A DNA stretch of 64,000 nucleotides from positions 4,216,001 to 4,280,000 of the forward strand of contig CBDDCH010000002.1 of the NCBI GenBank assembly GCA_965226215.1, read 5' to 3'. Below, in pieces: positions 52,751 through 61,281 of this stretch. Numbering within the stretch: the stretch's first letter is position 1; the number at the start of each line of letters is the position of its first letter. The stretch is from G963668345 sp965226215. Lineage in GTDB: Bacteria > Acidobacteriota > Terriglobia > Bryobacterales > UBA6623. A program made the position numbers and the translations under genes. The notes under the pieces are model-generated. The model was given only the letters and a program-made list of their open reading frames with translations, was not told the DNA's origin and ran no database searches.

Positions 52751-53479
52751 TTCATTTCCGTACTGTTGGCAGCCGGACTCTTTTGGTCCAGCCTGGATGG
52801 GTACCGTTGCTCACTTTGGTGGAAGGGCAGGGTTGTCTACGCCAAGCTGGCGGGTGACATCCCTTATGTGTCTTGGGACAACGTCAGGGGTGCCGTGTTC
52901 TCGCGTTGCTACAAACTCCAGCCTCCTGCTCAGTTGGAAGACGAGGTCCAGTGACTAGAAGAAAAAACGCTTGGCGAAGGGAAACTGGAACTGTATGGTA
53001 CGGCGCTCGGAGATTTCTGGATTAGCGCTCCGGGAGAGAACATCATCAAGCTAATAGTTTGGGAGCTGTTGACACAATCCAACTACGAGAGCGGGGGCGT
53101 TGCAATCCAAGCTGGCGACACAGTCATCGATTGCGGTGCGCACATAGGTTTGTTTAGTCGCTTCGCTCTTCAACGTGGAGCCGATCGAGTGATCGCCATT
53201 GAACCCGACCCTGAGAACCTGGTCTGCCTCGAGGAAAACCTCGCTCAAGAGATAGCTGCGGGCAAAGTAACAGTTGTCAAAGCGGGCGTGTGGGATCGCA
53301 AAACCCGGCTATCGCTGCAAATCGACCAAGGCAATTCGGCGGCACACAGTTTCGTATTTGCATCTCGCGGCCCGAATGCAGAAAAAGTGGAGGGTATCGA
53401 GGTCCTTCCACTCGATGATATCGTCCAAGACCTCCAACTTAATCGGGTAGACTTCATCAAAATGGACATCGAAGCTTGA
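52751..53479 (+). pseudogene. FkbM-family methyltransferase fragment with in-frame stop
   Basis: The 5' part reads SVLLAAGLFWSSLDGYRCSL, then YVSWDNVRGAVFSRCYKLQP, and hits a TGA at 52952-52954 (EDEVQ-stop-LEEKTLGEG). The same frame resumes through ELYGTALGDFWISAPGENII and the SAM domain AIQAGDTVIDCGAHIGLFSR, AIEPDPENLVCLEENL, and LQLNRVDFIKMDIEA. FkbM homologues continue past KMDIEG, so the 3' end is cut at the transposed-unit boundary (53474). FkbM enzymes O-methylate sugars or metabolites. This copy is dead at 5', middle and 3'. Confidence 0.82.
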
Positions 53480-54158
53480 AACAACTTGAGCCGCTCAACG
53501 TCTCCCACCACGACGCGTTCCACGTATTCAGGTTCTCCGAGGGCTGCGCTACGATCCGTCTCGATCGCAACTACCTGACAGCCTCGATCGTGAATAGCCC
53601 GCGACAGCGAACGGACCGAATTTCCTACCACCAGGACCCGCTTATCGCTTCCGACGAGCCGGATCATGCTATCCTCACTGCTCGTCAGGCTTGCGGCAGG
53701 CGGCAATGGTTTCTCAGCCGTTGCCGAGGTGACTTGGGCCTGCGGCCCCGGCGCCGTTACGGACGCTTCTTGCGCGGCCGGCACATCCGCTTTGACAAGT
53801 GTCTCCCGCGAACTGTCGGCGCCGTCTCTGCGCTTCGTCTCGTGGTGTTCCTTCCCATCGGCAGCGGCTTCTGTTTCCCCTCGGCCGGCAGAAGATAGGG
53901 TGTTGATCCAAGGTTTGACCACATCTCGCAGCCGGGGATCGAACACTACTTTATGCGAAGCCCCGTAAACATCGAGGTCGTCGTCGTCGTAGCTGTTGGC
54001 CCGCCACTCCGCTTCCAGCTCCCCGAGCCTCGCCAATTCGTGCCAGCGGCGCGGTTGCCAGGCGTCGCCCGGACTCAAGTCGAGTTCATGAATACGTGGG
54101 CCCTGATCGACCGCCTTGTCGAACAACGCCGAGCGGGCGCGAAGTGGTGCGTGGAGAC
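53480..54158 (-). pseudogene. GT2-methyltransferase fusion gene, middle fragment
   Basis: Between ISL3 copy 2 and the IS1380 unit. It codes the end of the GT2 part (ALFDKAVDQGPRIHELDLSP, RLGELEAEWRANSYDDDDLD), a low-complexity Ala/Glu/Pro linker and the start of a SAM methyltransferase (MIRLVGSDKRVLVVGNSVRS, VVAIETDRSAALGEPEYVER, VVVGDVERLK). Both edges rejoin their partners in frame once the insertions are removed. Confidence 0.85.
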
Positions 54159-54166
54159 AAATAATC

Positions 54167-55465
54167 GGCTCTTCCGGGTTTTAAGTGGGCGAAGGAGCCA
54201 GATCGAGTTTCCCACAGTGGAAGTAGATGGCGTTGATGAAGTTCTGTTGATTGCGGAAACCGCGCGCCGTGGCCTTGACCCATTGAATCCTTGAGTTCAA
54301 CCCCTCGCTGACCGCGTTCGTAATGCGGTGTTTCAGATACGTGAGTATGTTTTCGAGGCGAGCCGTCAACATCCGCGCTACGGTGACCATCGGCGTCAGC
54401 CGGCTGCGACTCGCCCAGCCGCGCCATTGCTCGAAGAAAGCTCGCGCCGCCGATTCGCGACGATAGTCGAACAGCCGCATCGCCGTTTCCTTCAACGCCC
54501 ACGCCCGCGCCGTCTTCAAGTCGCTTTCGCGCAGCGCGCGGAACTCGCGCCAGGCGTCCTCGGAAAAGTTCGCCGGATGCCGCAGCCAAGCGTACTTCGT
54601 GCCTGTCAAACGCTCGTCGCCGAGGGCCAGTAAACGCTTGTTCTCCGCCCGCCGCACCTGGTCCACCGCCTTCGCCAGATGCGCCGCGATGTGATATTTG
54701 TCGTAAACGATCTTTTTCTCCGATTCGTCGAGATGCTCCCGGGTCGAGGCGACGTAAGGATCCCACATGTCCATCGCGACGGCCTCGACTCGGGCGAGTT
54801 GCTCTGCGCTCAACGTCTTCCAAAAGCCGTCCAGGCTGGCCTGGCGGCGTCCCTCGGCGACGAACAACACGCGCGAGCGGTTGAGATCGTTGACGACGGT
54901 GAGATAGCGATGGCGCTTGCGGAAGCTCTTCTCGTCGACGCCCAGGTAGGGAATCGGCTCTGCCGCGCGACGTTCGAGCCCACGTTGCACGGCGCGTTCC
55001 AGGATGCCGTGAATCTCGTCCCAGCTCAGCGCCAGCAACTCGGCGATGCCTTGCTGGCTGGCTTCCTTCAGCCACGAGATCGCGAGAGCTTCAAACAGCG
55101 CGGTGAAGCGGCTGAAAGCCTCGGCCCAGGGCAGTCGCACGACGCGCGGCCCGTGCTCGGAGCAGTCGCTGCGCGGCGGCCGGGCGTGCAGGATCGTGCG
55201 GTACTGACAGGTGTCGAGGTGACGCCAGCGGCGTTCGGGCTGATGATCGTGGAGTGCGCACACGGCGCTGCATTGGCGGCACGGCCAGCGGACTTGCTCG
55301 TCGTGTTCGAGGAAGACGTGGACTTCGCCGTCGGCTCGGCGCAGCTCCACTCGCACGACTTTCCAGGGACTTTCGATGCCCAGAATCTGGCGGTATAGCT
55401 CGCGGTCTTGCATCCCGCGAGACTACCACCGAGCCTCACTCGCCCACTAGAAACCCGGAAGAACC
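54167..55465 (-). mobile_element. ISL3-family insertion sequence, copy 2
   Basis: 1299 bp with ends GGCTCTTCCGGGTTTTAAGT and, inverted, GGTTCTTCCGGGTTTCTAGT, and an exact 8-bp target duplication AAATAATC (54159-54166 and 55466-55473). It splits the GT2 part of the fusion gene. Opposite orientation to copy 1, with a different target, so the two are independent insertions. Confidence 0.96.
54181..55413 (-). CDS. ISL3-family transposase, copy 2
   Basis: 410 residues, matching copy 1 except for Phe instead of Ser in AEAFSRFTALFEAL. DDE residues and the Cys-rich N-terminus are intact. It runs antiparallel to copy 1, with about 8.2 kb between the elements. Confidence 0.97.
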   Translation of the reverse strand: MQDRELYRQILGIESPWKVVRVELRRADGEVHVFLEHDEQVRWPCRQCSAVCALHDHQPERRWRHLDTCQYRTILHARPPRSDCSEHGPRVVRLPWAEAFSRFTALFEALAISWLKEASQQGIAELLALSWDEIHGILERAVQRGLERRAAEPIPYLGVDEKSFRKRHRYLTVVNDLNRSRVLFVAEGRRQASLDGFWKTLSAEQLARVEAVAMDMWDPYVASTREHLDESEKKIVYDKYHIAAHLAKAVDQVRRAENKRLLALGDERLTGTKYAWLRHPANFSEDAWREFRALRESDLKTARAWALKETAMRLFDYRRESAARAFFEQWRGWASRSRLTPMVTVARMLTARLENILTYLKHRITNAVSEGLNSRIQWVKATARGFRNQQNFINAIYFHCGKLDLAPSPT

Positions 55466-56072
55466 AAATAATCTGGTCAGTTTTCTCCCGTGGTTCCGGA
55501 ATACCTTTCACGCTGTGGTCGCCCATCGCGATTTCGGTGGAAGCCCTGGCGCGGCTGATCCATTTCGGATATGTCATCAACTCAACAAACGCATGCTTTC
55601 TGGATTCGAACAATTCCCGGGCCTGCCCCAACGGACCCACCGGGTCCGGGGCCCGGCGCGTCACATGGAGTAAAGCATCAGGTGATACCTGTGTCTGGGC
55701 GCGCCGCTGAATGAAGTTCACTAGCTCTACTTCAAGCGCTCCGGCTTCTGATCCCTTTAGGACCTCCCTGAAGTTGCCGCCCGGCGCCCACCAAAACTCA
55801 TCGGCGTCGATGGGAACAACCCAGTCAGCGCCTCTGCGAAAGGCTTCCCGCGCCAGCTCAGTCGTGATCTCGGACTGCTGATAGGTACCCGGATCGCGTA
55901 TCCAGCCTAGGCGTCCGCTCCGGCTCAGTTCTTGAAGAACCCTGTCGGTGCCGTCCCACGACCCGTTGTCGACGACAAGGAAGTAATCGACGCCCTGATC
56001 AAGGTGATGGAGGACGTTGACGCGAAGGATATCCGCCTCGTTGCGCACCATCATCACACCGAAGATCTTCAT
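55466..56072 (-). pseudogene. GT2-methyltransferase fusion gene, 5' fragment
   Basis: A GT2 catalytic domain with start MKIFGVMMVRNEADILRVNV, YFLVVDNGSWDGTDRVLQEL, and ADWVVPIDADEFWWAPGGNF (DxD). It runs to EKTDQII, where ISL3 copy 2 begins. Without that IS (1307 bp) and the IS1380 unit (2610 bp), the gene from 56072 to 50017 is 2139 bp, exactly 713 codons. The intact protein would be 712 residues: GT2, linker, SAM methyltransferase, coiled coil. It would be the first gene of the minus-strand glycan operon. Confidence 0.87.
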
Positions 56073-56906
56073 CTTTCCTGCATGCCTTCAGGCTGTTCGC
56101 GTCGGCGCCGGTGATCGGGTAATACCCCGTACAAGCTGAGGTTTCGCGGCCTCACTTTCGGGAAAGTGTCATTCGCCGGCCCCGTGGATGCGGCCTCCCA
56201 TGAATCTTCACCACACCCCCATCAGGGATTTGAAAGAGAGTGTATCATCACTCGTTGGATCGTTTCATCGATGGGACCAGGACGGAGGCTGACCAACGCG
56301 GGCGATCCCGCAGTTAGAAGAGAATCGGAAGTGTGAGTTGACAATCTCTTCAAGCACTAGGGAACCACGCTACCGAGACCCCCAACCCACTCGCGGCCTC
56401 ATGACTTCCGAATCAAGCGCTCAAAGCGGGCGGGACATGACCGAGCAGGCCACCCGACCTTCCGCGCCCGTGAAGCCGCCGCAATCGCCGGAATGCTAGG
56501 TACGCTTCCAAATCCGCCAACGGTGAAAAATACGCTAGAGATAAATGACTTGCCGCAGGGGTAGTACGACGATATGCCAAAATCCTCTCGAATGGCAAGC
56601 AGTAGACTAATGGGTGAAGACTGACAACCTCACGAACGGGCGGCCGTTGTCTATGAGCTAGAGTACGTCGCGTGGACGGTACCGGGGAACAGTAAATGCC
56701 AAGACTCCCTTGTCCATCTAGAGATCGACCCTGAGTAATGGCCTCAAAACAGTGCATTCCGCCGATCTGGGCACTCTCACCGCTGCCCCACACGGCTGGT
56801 GGAGGAACCCCCGGTGCCGGCATCCAGTGTGGAGCCGGAAGGCCCCCAGCCTTCGCCCGGCAGTGCCGGGCATCAGCCCCGGGCGCACAAACCTCGGAAG
56901 CGGACG
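56073..56906. other. Long intergenic region upstream of the glycan operon
   Basis: About 830 bp between divergent genes. I see no protein gene I can support; open frames on the minus strand at 56413-56823 are Arg/Leu-rich and look like antisense noise. Promoters for both directions should lie here. A CAAGCACTAG word near 56352 resembles the end of element D. The frame of the SGNH gene stays open to 56799, but its extra residues are Pro/Arg-rich and have no signal peptide. Confidence 0.5.
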
Positions 56907-57968
56907 ATGAAACGCGTCCTTGCTCTGCTGATGAGCGTGTCGATAGGCCTGCTGATAGGAGAGTTCATTGTACGAGTTCGGGAGGAAGCCGGCCTGCGGG
57001 GAGCATGGGCATCGATCTGGGAAGACGATCGCGTTCCCACTTCCTTCGGGGGAGAAAAACAGGTGTTGGCACCCGATCCGGAACTGAGCTTCACTTATAA
57101 TCCGGATCTCCCCTACGTCAACTCTCTCGGCATTCAGGCGCCGGAAATAAGCGCCAAAGACCCTTCGGGACCGATGCGCGTCATCGTAATCGGCGACTCC
57201 GTGGCCGCCCGACCGCTTGAACCACCAAAGGACGCCTGGGTGAGCATGGTGGGGGAAGATCTCACAGGAAGAGCCGAGGTGATCAATGCCGCCATCATCG
57301 GATATACGATCTACCAGGAAAGGTTACTGCTGGAAGGCCGCCTCCTCTCTCTCGAGCCTGATCTAGTCGTTCTGCAATACACGCTCAACGACAACGAGAG
57401 ATTTCTTCACCGCTTCAACAAGGAAGTCGGCTTGTTGTTGACCGAGGAGGCCCGTCGTGCCTTTGTGTCGGACGAGGGGGACCCTCTAGCGTGGCTTCCT
57501 AAGAGCAGCTACCTGGTGCTGCGCTTACGGTTCGCTCTCCTGCAATTTCGCCTAAGTCATAAGAGGTACCCCTGGGAGCGCCACGCGGGCTTCGCCAGAG
57601 CATGGGAAGAGGTCTCCTGGGAGTTCGTCAGAGACCAGCTTTCAGCGATCCATCAATCAGTCAAAAGCGTCGGAGGCCGCCTCGCCGTGATCATATTCCC
57701 CTTCGTGCCCCAGTTCAACAAGAAACTCGTTCAAAGCGAGCCGCAGCGGGTCCTTTATCCGCAAAGCAGGATGAGCGACCTCTGCGAGGAAATGGGAATA
57801 CCGCTGCACGACCTCTACTCCTTCCTGGCAGACCGGGGAGGGGCGTCGCTGTTCAGAGACCTGGTCCACCTCAACCCAGACGGTCATCGCTTGGTAGCCG
57901 ACGAAATCGTGCGCTACTTGGAAGAAGGTGATTTTGTACCTAGTAACCAAGGTCAGCTCCCTGATTAG
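56907..57968 (+). CDS. SGNH/GDSL-family hydrolase, membrane-anchored
   Basis: About 353 residues from the ATG at 56907 (MKRVLALLMSVSIGLLIGEF, an N-terminal signal anchor). The SGNH blocks are MRVIVIGDSVAARPLEPPKD (Ser of block I), a Gly in INAAIIGYTIYQERLL, LQYTLNDNERF (Asn of block III) and the catalytic Asp/His pair in RDLVHLNPDGHRLVADEIVR. Related enzymes de-acetylate or acetylate surface polysaccharides, fitting its place beside the glycan cluster; the substrate is inferred only. An open extension to 56799 was rejected. Confidence 0.87.
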   Translation: MKRVLALLMSVSIGLLIGEFIVRVREEAGLRGAWASIWEDDRVPTSFGGEKQVLAPDPELSFTYNPDLPYVNSLGIQAPEISAKDPSGPMRVIVIGDSVAARPLEPPKDAWVSMVGEDLTGRAEVINAAIIGYTIYQERLLLEGRLLSLEPDLVVLQYTLNDNERFLHRFNKEVGLLLTEEARRAFVSDEGDPLAWLPKSSYLVLRLRFALLQFRLSHKRYPWERHAGFARAWEEVSWEFVRDQLSAIHQSVKSVGGRLAVIIFPFVPQFNKKLVQSEPQRVLYPQSRMSDLCEEMGIPLHDLYSFLADRGGASLFRDLVHLNPDGHRLVADEIVRYLEEGDFVPSNQGQLPD

Positions 57969-58352
57969 CAAACAAGCCGCTGGCCGCCCGCGATCGCGTC
58001 TAGCCAAAAGGGATCAGTGCTCGATTTGACTATAAAGGCGACGTGCAAACGGGCTTTTGAAGTCCCCGATCCGTCGGAGGGCCGAACGCCACACCCCCCT
58101 TTCTCCAACAAGTGGCCGTAGGCGGGCTATTCGTCTTCAGCGCCCTAGGCGATATTCTTTCCCAACGTTTGTCGAACAAGTCTGGGAAGGTTGCCACTGC
58201 CAGGGGGCGATCGTAAACAATATAGTCGTGCGAACTGTGAGGTTCGGTCACTTGCGGACCAAGGCACAGAATCGAGGAGTTCGCCATGAGGGGTGCGAAC
58301 ATAATGTCCGTACTGCGACCACTCAATACTTGGCTGTTTACGCGGGTTCCCC
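57969..58352. other. Intergenic region with possible gene debris
   Basis: 384 bp between convergent genes. A minus-strand frame at about 58030-58326 contains SHDYIVYDRPLAVATFPDLF, which looks protein-like but has no recognisable family. It may be debris from the same membrane-glycosyltransferase group as its neighbours. Not called as a gene. Confidence 0.4.
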
Positions 58353-59326
58353 CTACCGTAATCGGTACAGGTCAAGCGAGTGCTTGCGTCCGGGCTTCGG
58401 AACAGATAGTTCCAGCGTGGCTGCGGGTTCCCGATCGGAGACGTTCCCCGGGCTGCGGTAGTTGGTCAGCGTCACGTAGTAGATTGCCCGAAAGTCTGAG
58501 AAATCGAGGGTTCCTCCCAAGACGCGCTCATAGTGCGAGCGCCATACCTCGGCGCCCCGGCCGGGGAGGATCGGATGATTTGGGGCGCTCTCGATCCACC
58601 ACGCCTCATGTACGCGTATGCCCCGACGCCTATTGAGAAAGGGGAACATGGCGTCAGCCGGCGTGCCCCAGATCGGATCCGTAAGCAACAGCAGAGGACC
58701 CTTTTCAGCCTCGGTGAGCAAATGGTTGACCACTTGCCGTACCCCGAAGCCGGCGTTCGGGCGGTCGGAGAATAGTAACTACTGTCGGAGGGGGCCAAGG
58801 AGCGGACAGGGTCATTGACGATCGCCACCGACCGGGTGGTGAGCGAAACAGCGACCAGCAGGAGAAAAGCTGCTCCGGCAAACCGTCCCAAAGTCGTCTT
58901 CCGCAGTTCCACAAAGGCGAGGCCGCACAGCAACAACAACGGCCAGATGTGTGGGAACGCGTAGCGGGAGAAAAACCGCGTGAGAACCAGCACCTGTAGC
59001 CCGATGGGCACGGCGGACACCGCAAGCAGCAGCCAGGCAGAAGATGAGCGCTTGGCCAACAGATAGACGCAAGCCGCGACGCATCCAACGACAGCCGCCC
59101 ACGTAAGGTAAGCTCCCAAGAACTCCAACAGTGGAGCCAGGTTCTCCCCCAGCCCAGCAAGAGGCTCCTGCAGCAACTCGCTCGGCGATGCAAAAAAGTG
59201 CGTCTTGTGAAAGACGACGCTATGCGATTCCAGTTGAGGCGCCTCAGGAGTCATCCACCACGAAAGAAGGGGAAATACAGCCGCGACTCCGTAGATCACC
59301 CCAAGCCGGCCTGCTCGAATAACCAA
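58353..59326 (-). pseudogene. Membrane glycosyltransferase (GT39-like), C-terminal part, frameshifted
   Basis: Frame 1 (from 59326) codes several membrane helices: VIYGVAAVFPLLSWWMTPEA, LLEFLGAYLTWAAVVGCVAA, FSRYAFPHIWPLLLLCGLAF. It shifts near 58770-58780, where SSYY should continue FSDRPNAGFGVRQVVNHLLT in the second frame; a single T appears to be missing. Frame 2 ends with a soluble domain (LLLLTDPIWGTPADAMFPFL, LYRLR). The N-terminal catalytic half (first periplasmic loop with its acidic motif) is absent, so the gene is also 5'-truncated. It overlaps the upstream remnant by 31 bp. Confidence 0.75.
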
Positions 59327-59781
59327 GGGGGGACCAAATCAGGCAGTTCGGCCGGGTGAATGCGGTAGATCCAGATCGACTTGCCAACGCGTGTCAACGG
59401 TTCTTTCGCTGCCAGCACACGCAACGGTGCAGAGCTTCCTTCCAGCCCCATAAGGTAGTTAATGCTGACGGCAAACAGGCCGGCACCCCGGTGACCTGAA
59501 GTCGAAATCGAGGTGTTCACGTCGAACTTATCCGGCCTCGCGTGTCCGAAGTAGCGAAGAATAATGCTAGGTGTTTCGCTTTCGCGCATCCATCTCCCCA
59601 GCCGCGCCAAGTCCTGTCCCCAATCCAAGTTGCTGTCCAGCAGGAATTCTCGCTCTCGGCCGCGGGCGATCTGGTTGAAATCGGGGAGGTAGTCCGGGTG
59701 GGCTCGTAGGGACTCGCCAACGTGCCACACAAGCAGCAGTAGACCCGCTGCAAGAAGTAACTTCGCTGTTCGGCTACTCAT
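59296..59781 (-). pseudogene. Membrane glycosyltransferase C-terminal domain remnant
   Basis: About 161 residues from the ATG at 59781: a single membrane helix (KLLLAAGLLLLVWHVGESLR), then HPDYLPDFNQIARGREREFL, LDSNLDWGQDLARLGRWMRE and SIILRYFGHARPDKFDV. That DSNLDWGQDL segment is typical of the periplasmic C-terminal domain of large ArnT/PMT-like glycosyltransferases, which have about 400 more residues before it. So this is most likely a 5'-truncated gene, though a stand-alone domain is possible. Confidence 0.65.
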
Positions 59782-59972
59782 GCGCACTTCGACGCAGACA
59801 TTTAGCGACCAGGTTAGCACTTACCTGCCCACGAGTCCGTGGACACGTGACAGAACCCGAAAATCGCGTTTGCGACCAATTCTCTTCCCACGTTTCTATA
59901 AAGCGCTGCGGCACAGCCTTTGGCTGGGCTTGAGATAGAATCGAGGAGGTTCGGTTTGACAAAGGTCAGAAG

Positions 59973-61097
59973 ATGCTTACAGGGGCACCCTCAATGCCGC
60001 TTGATCGACGTTCACGCCTGACCTGGTCTGTTGGTGTGGCGACCACTTTTTTCTGTCAATCATTGGGTTATTCGATGGCTTCCCCCGGTAGCAGCTCAGA
60101 GAATGAACCCACGCGCAAAGGTCCCCAGGGACCAGAGAAGCGACCGGCGATGACGTCGCTGCTCGCAGACCCGATTTACAAACAGCATCTGACGGGCGCG
60201 CGACACCCTGAACAGCCGGGGCGCTACGACGCTGTGGTCCAGTCGCTCGAGAAAGCGGGATTGCTGGAGGCTTTGCCAAAGATCGATCGCCGCACCGCGA
60301 CCGAGGAAGAAATCCTCCTTTGCCATACCCCTGACTACTTGGAAACCGTGAAGCGCGACGTTGCCGACGGTGCACGCTCGCTTAGCACGGGCGACACCGT
60401 CATCAGCGAGAAATCCTACGAGGTTGCACGGGAAGCTGTCGGAGGCGTGCTTCAAGCTGTTGACGCCGTCGTCGAGGGTCGGGCCGCAAACGCATTTTGT
60501 GTAGTACGCCCACCAGGGCATCACGCGACACCTGATCGTGGGATGGGCTTTTGCATCTTCAACAACATCGCCATTGCCGCCCGCTACACGCAGCAGCGGC
60601 ACAACCTCGAGAGGGTGCTTATCGCCGATTGGGACGTCCACCACGGCAACGGAACGCAGGACATCTTTTACCAGGATGGTTCCGTGCTGTTCTTCAGCAC
60701 TCACCAGTCACCCTGGTATCCCGGCACGGGTAAGGAGTGGGAAACGGGCGAGGGACCCGGCCAGGGGACCACCATGAATGCCCCGTTCGGGGCGGGGGCA
60801 GGCCGAAGCGAGATCCTGGGCGCGTTCCAAACCAAGCTTCTACCAGCCGCCAACGAATTCAAGCCCGACTTGGTATTGGTCTCAGCCGGATTCGATTCGC
60901 GTCTCGGAGATCCCCTGGGCGGGTTCACCCTAACGGATCAAGACTTCGCCGACTTGACCGAGTTATTGCGCGAGTTAGCCGACAGACACTCGGCTGGACG
61001 ACTAGTATCAGTCCTAGAGGGCGGCTACGACCTAGAGGGACTCGGCTTGGCCGCGGCCGAACACGTGGAAGCGCTCAGCTCGGTGGGAAGCTCGTAG
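59973..61097 (+). CDS. Histone-deacetylase-family amidohydrolase, apparently exported
   Basis: 374 residues. A 60-residue N-terminal extension carries RRSRLTWSVGVATTFFCQSL, a possible twin-arginine or Sec signal. The zinc deacetylase domain then starts at LLADPIYKQHLTGARHPEQP. Active-site elements are VVRPPGHHATPDRGMGFCIF, the zinc-binding IADWDVHHGNGTQD, SAGFDSRLGDPLGGF and LEGGYDLEG with the transition-state Tyr. The family includes acetylpolyamine amidohydrolases and acetoin-utilisation-like proteins, normally cytoplasmic. Substrate unknown. Confidence 0.9.
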   Translation: MLTGAPSMPLDRRSRLTWSVGVATTFFCQSLGYSMASPGSSSENEPTRKGPQGPEKRPAMTSLLADPIYKQHLTGARHPEQPGRYDAVVQSLEKAGLLEALPKIDRRTATEEEILLCHTPDYLETVKRDVADGARSLSTGDTVISEKSYEVAREAVGGVLQAVDAVVEGRAANAFCVVRPPGHHATPDRGMGFCIFNNIAIAARYTQQRHNLERVLIADWDVHHGNGTQDIFYQDGSVLFFSTHQSPWYPGTGKEWETGEGPGQGTTMNAPFGAGAGRSEILGAFQTKLLPAANEFKPDLVLVSAGFDSRLGDPLGGFTLTDQDFADLTELLRELADRHSAGRLVSVLEGGYDLEGLGLAAAEHVEALSSVGSS

Positions 61098-61281
61098 TCG
61101 GTGCTTGTCTCGACTTCGGGGAATATCGTTTAGGCGCGGGTTTGAAGCCGGTCCATTCTGCCACCAACGGGTCAACACAATTCAAGCCACAGTCATCTTC
61201 ATCTGTGGGTGAGTATGAGAGCCGAACCGACATGCGCGACCTTCGGAAACCACTTAGCCTCGCGCAAAGGCGGAGTGAACC

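Larger units (their letters stand above)
50870..53474 (+). mobile_element. 2605-bp transposed unit: IS1380 copy 2 plus GT2 and FkbM passenger fragments
   Basis: IS1380 itself covers 50870-52530 (1661 bp). The unit flanked by a direct repeat is longer: CTTGA lies at 50865-50869 and 53475-53479, not at the right IS end (CTTAG). Removing 50870-53474 plus one CTTGA restores the host gene frame. At 53474 the inward sequence CTTCGATGTCCATTTTGAT matches the IS left end CCCGCATTTCCAATTTGAT at 13 of 19 positions, with a core of 12 of 14. So the transposase may have used this site in the FkbM gene as a surrogate end. Confidence 0.75.

Noticed and set aside
52361..52954. Open frame of 197 codons joining IS1380 end, GT2 fragment and FkbM fragment
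   Set aside because: It is a chimera created by the insertion; its parts belong to three different sources and its N-terminus is IS sequence.
55068..55465. Apparent 3' extension of the GT2 gene into ISL3 copy 2
   Set aside because: The 8-bp duplication shows the gene is interrupted at 55466; the rest is antisense transposase sequence.
56413..56823. 136-codon minus-strand open frame upstream of the SGNH gene
   Set aside because: Composition is Arg/Leu/Pro-rich without domains, and it overlaps the likely promoter region of the flanking genes.
58030..58326. 98-codon minus-strand open frame
   Set aside because: Part of it looks protein-like, but I recognise no family and see no start signal; recorded only as possible debris.
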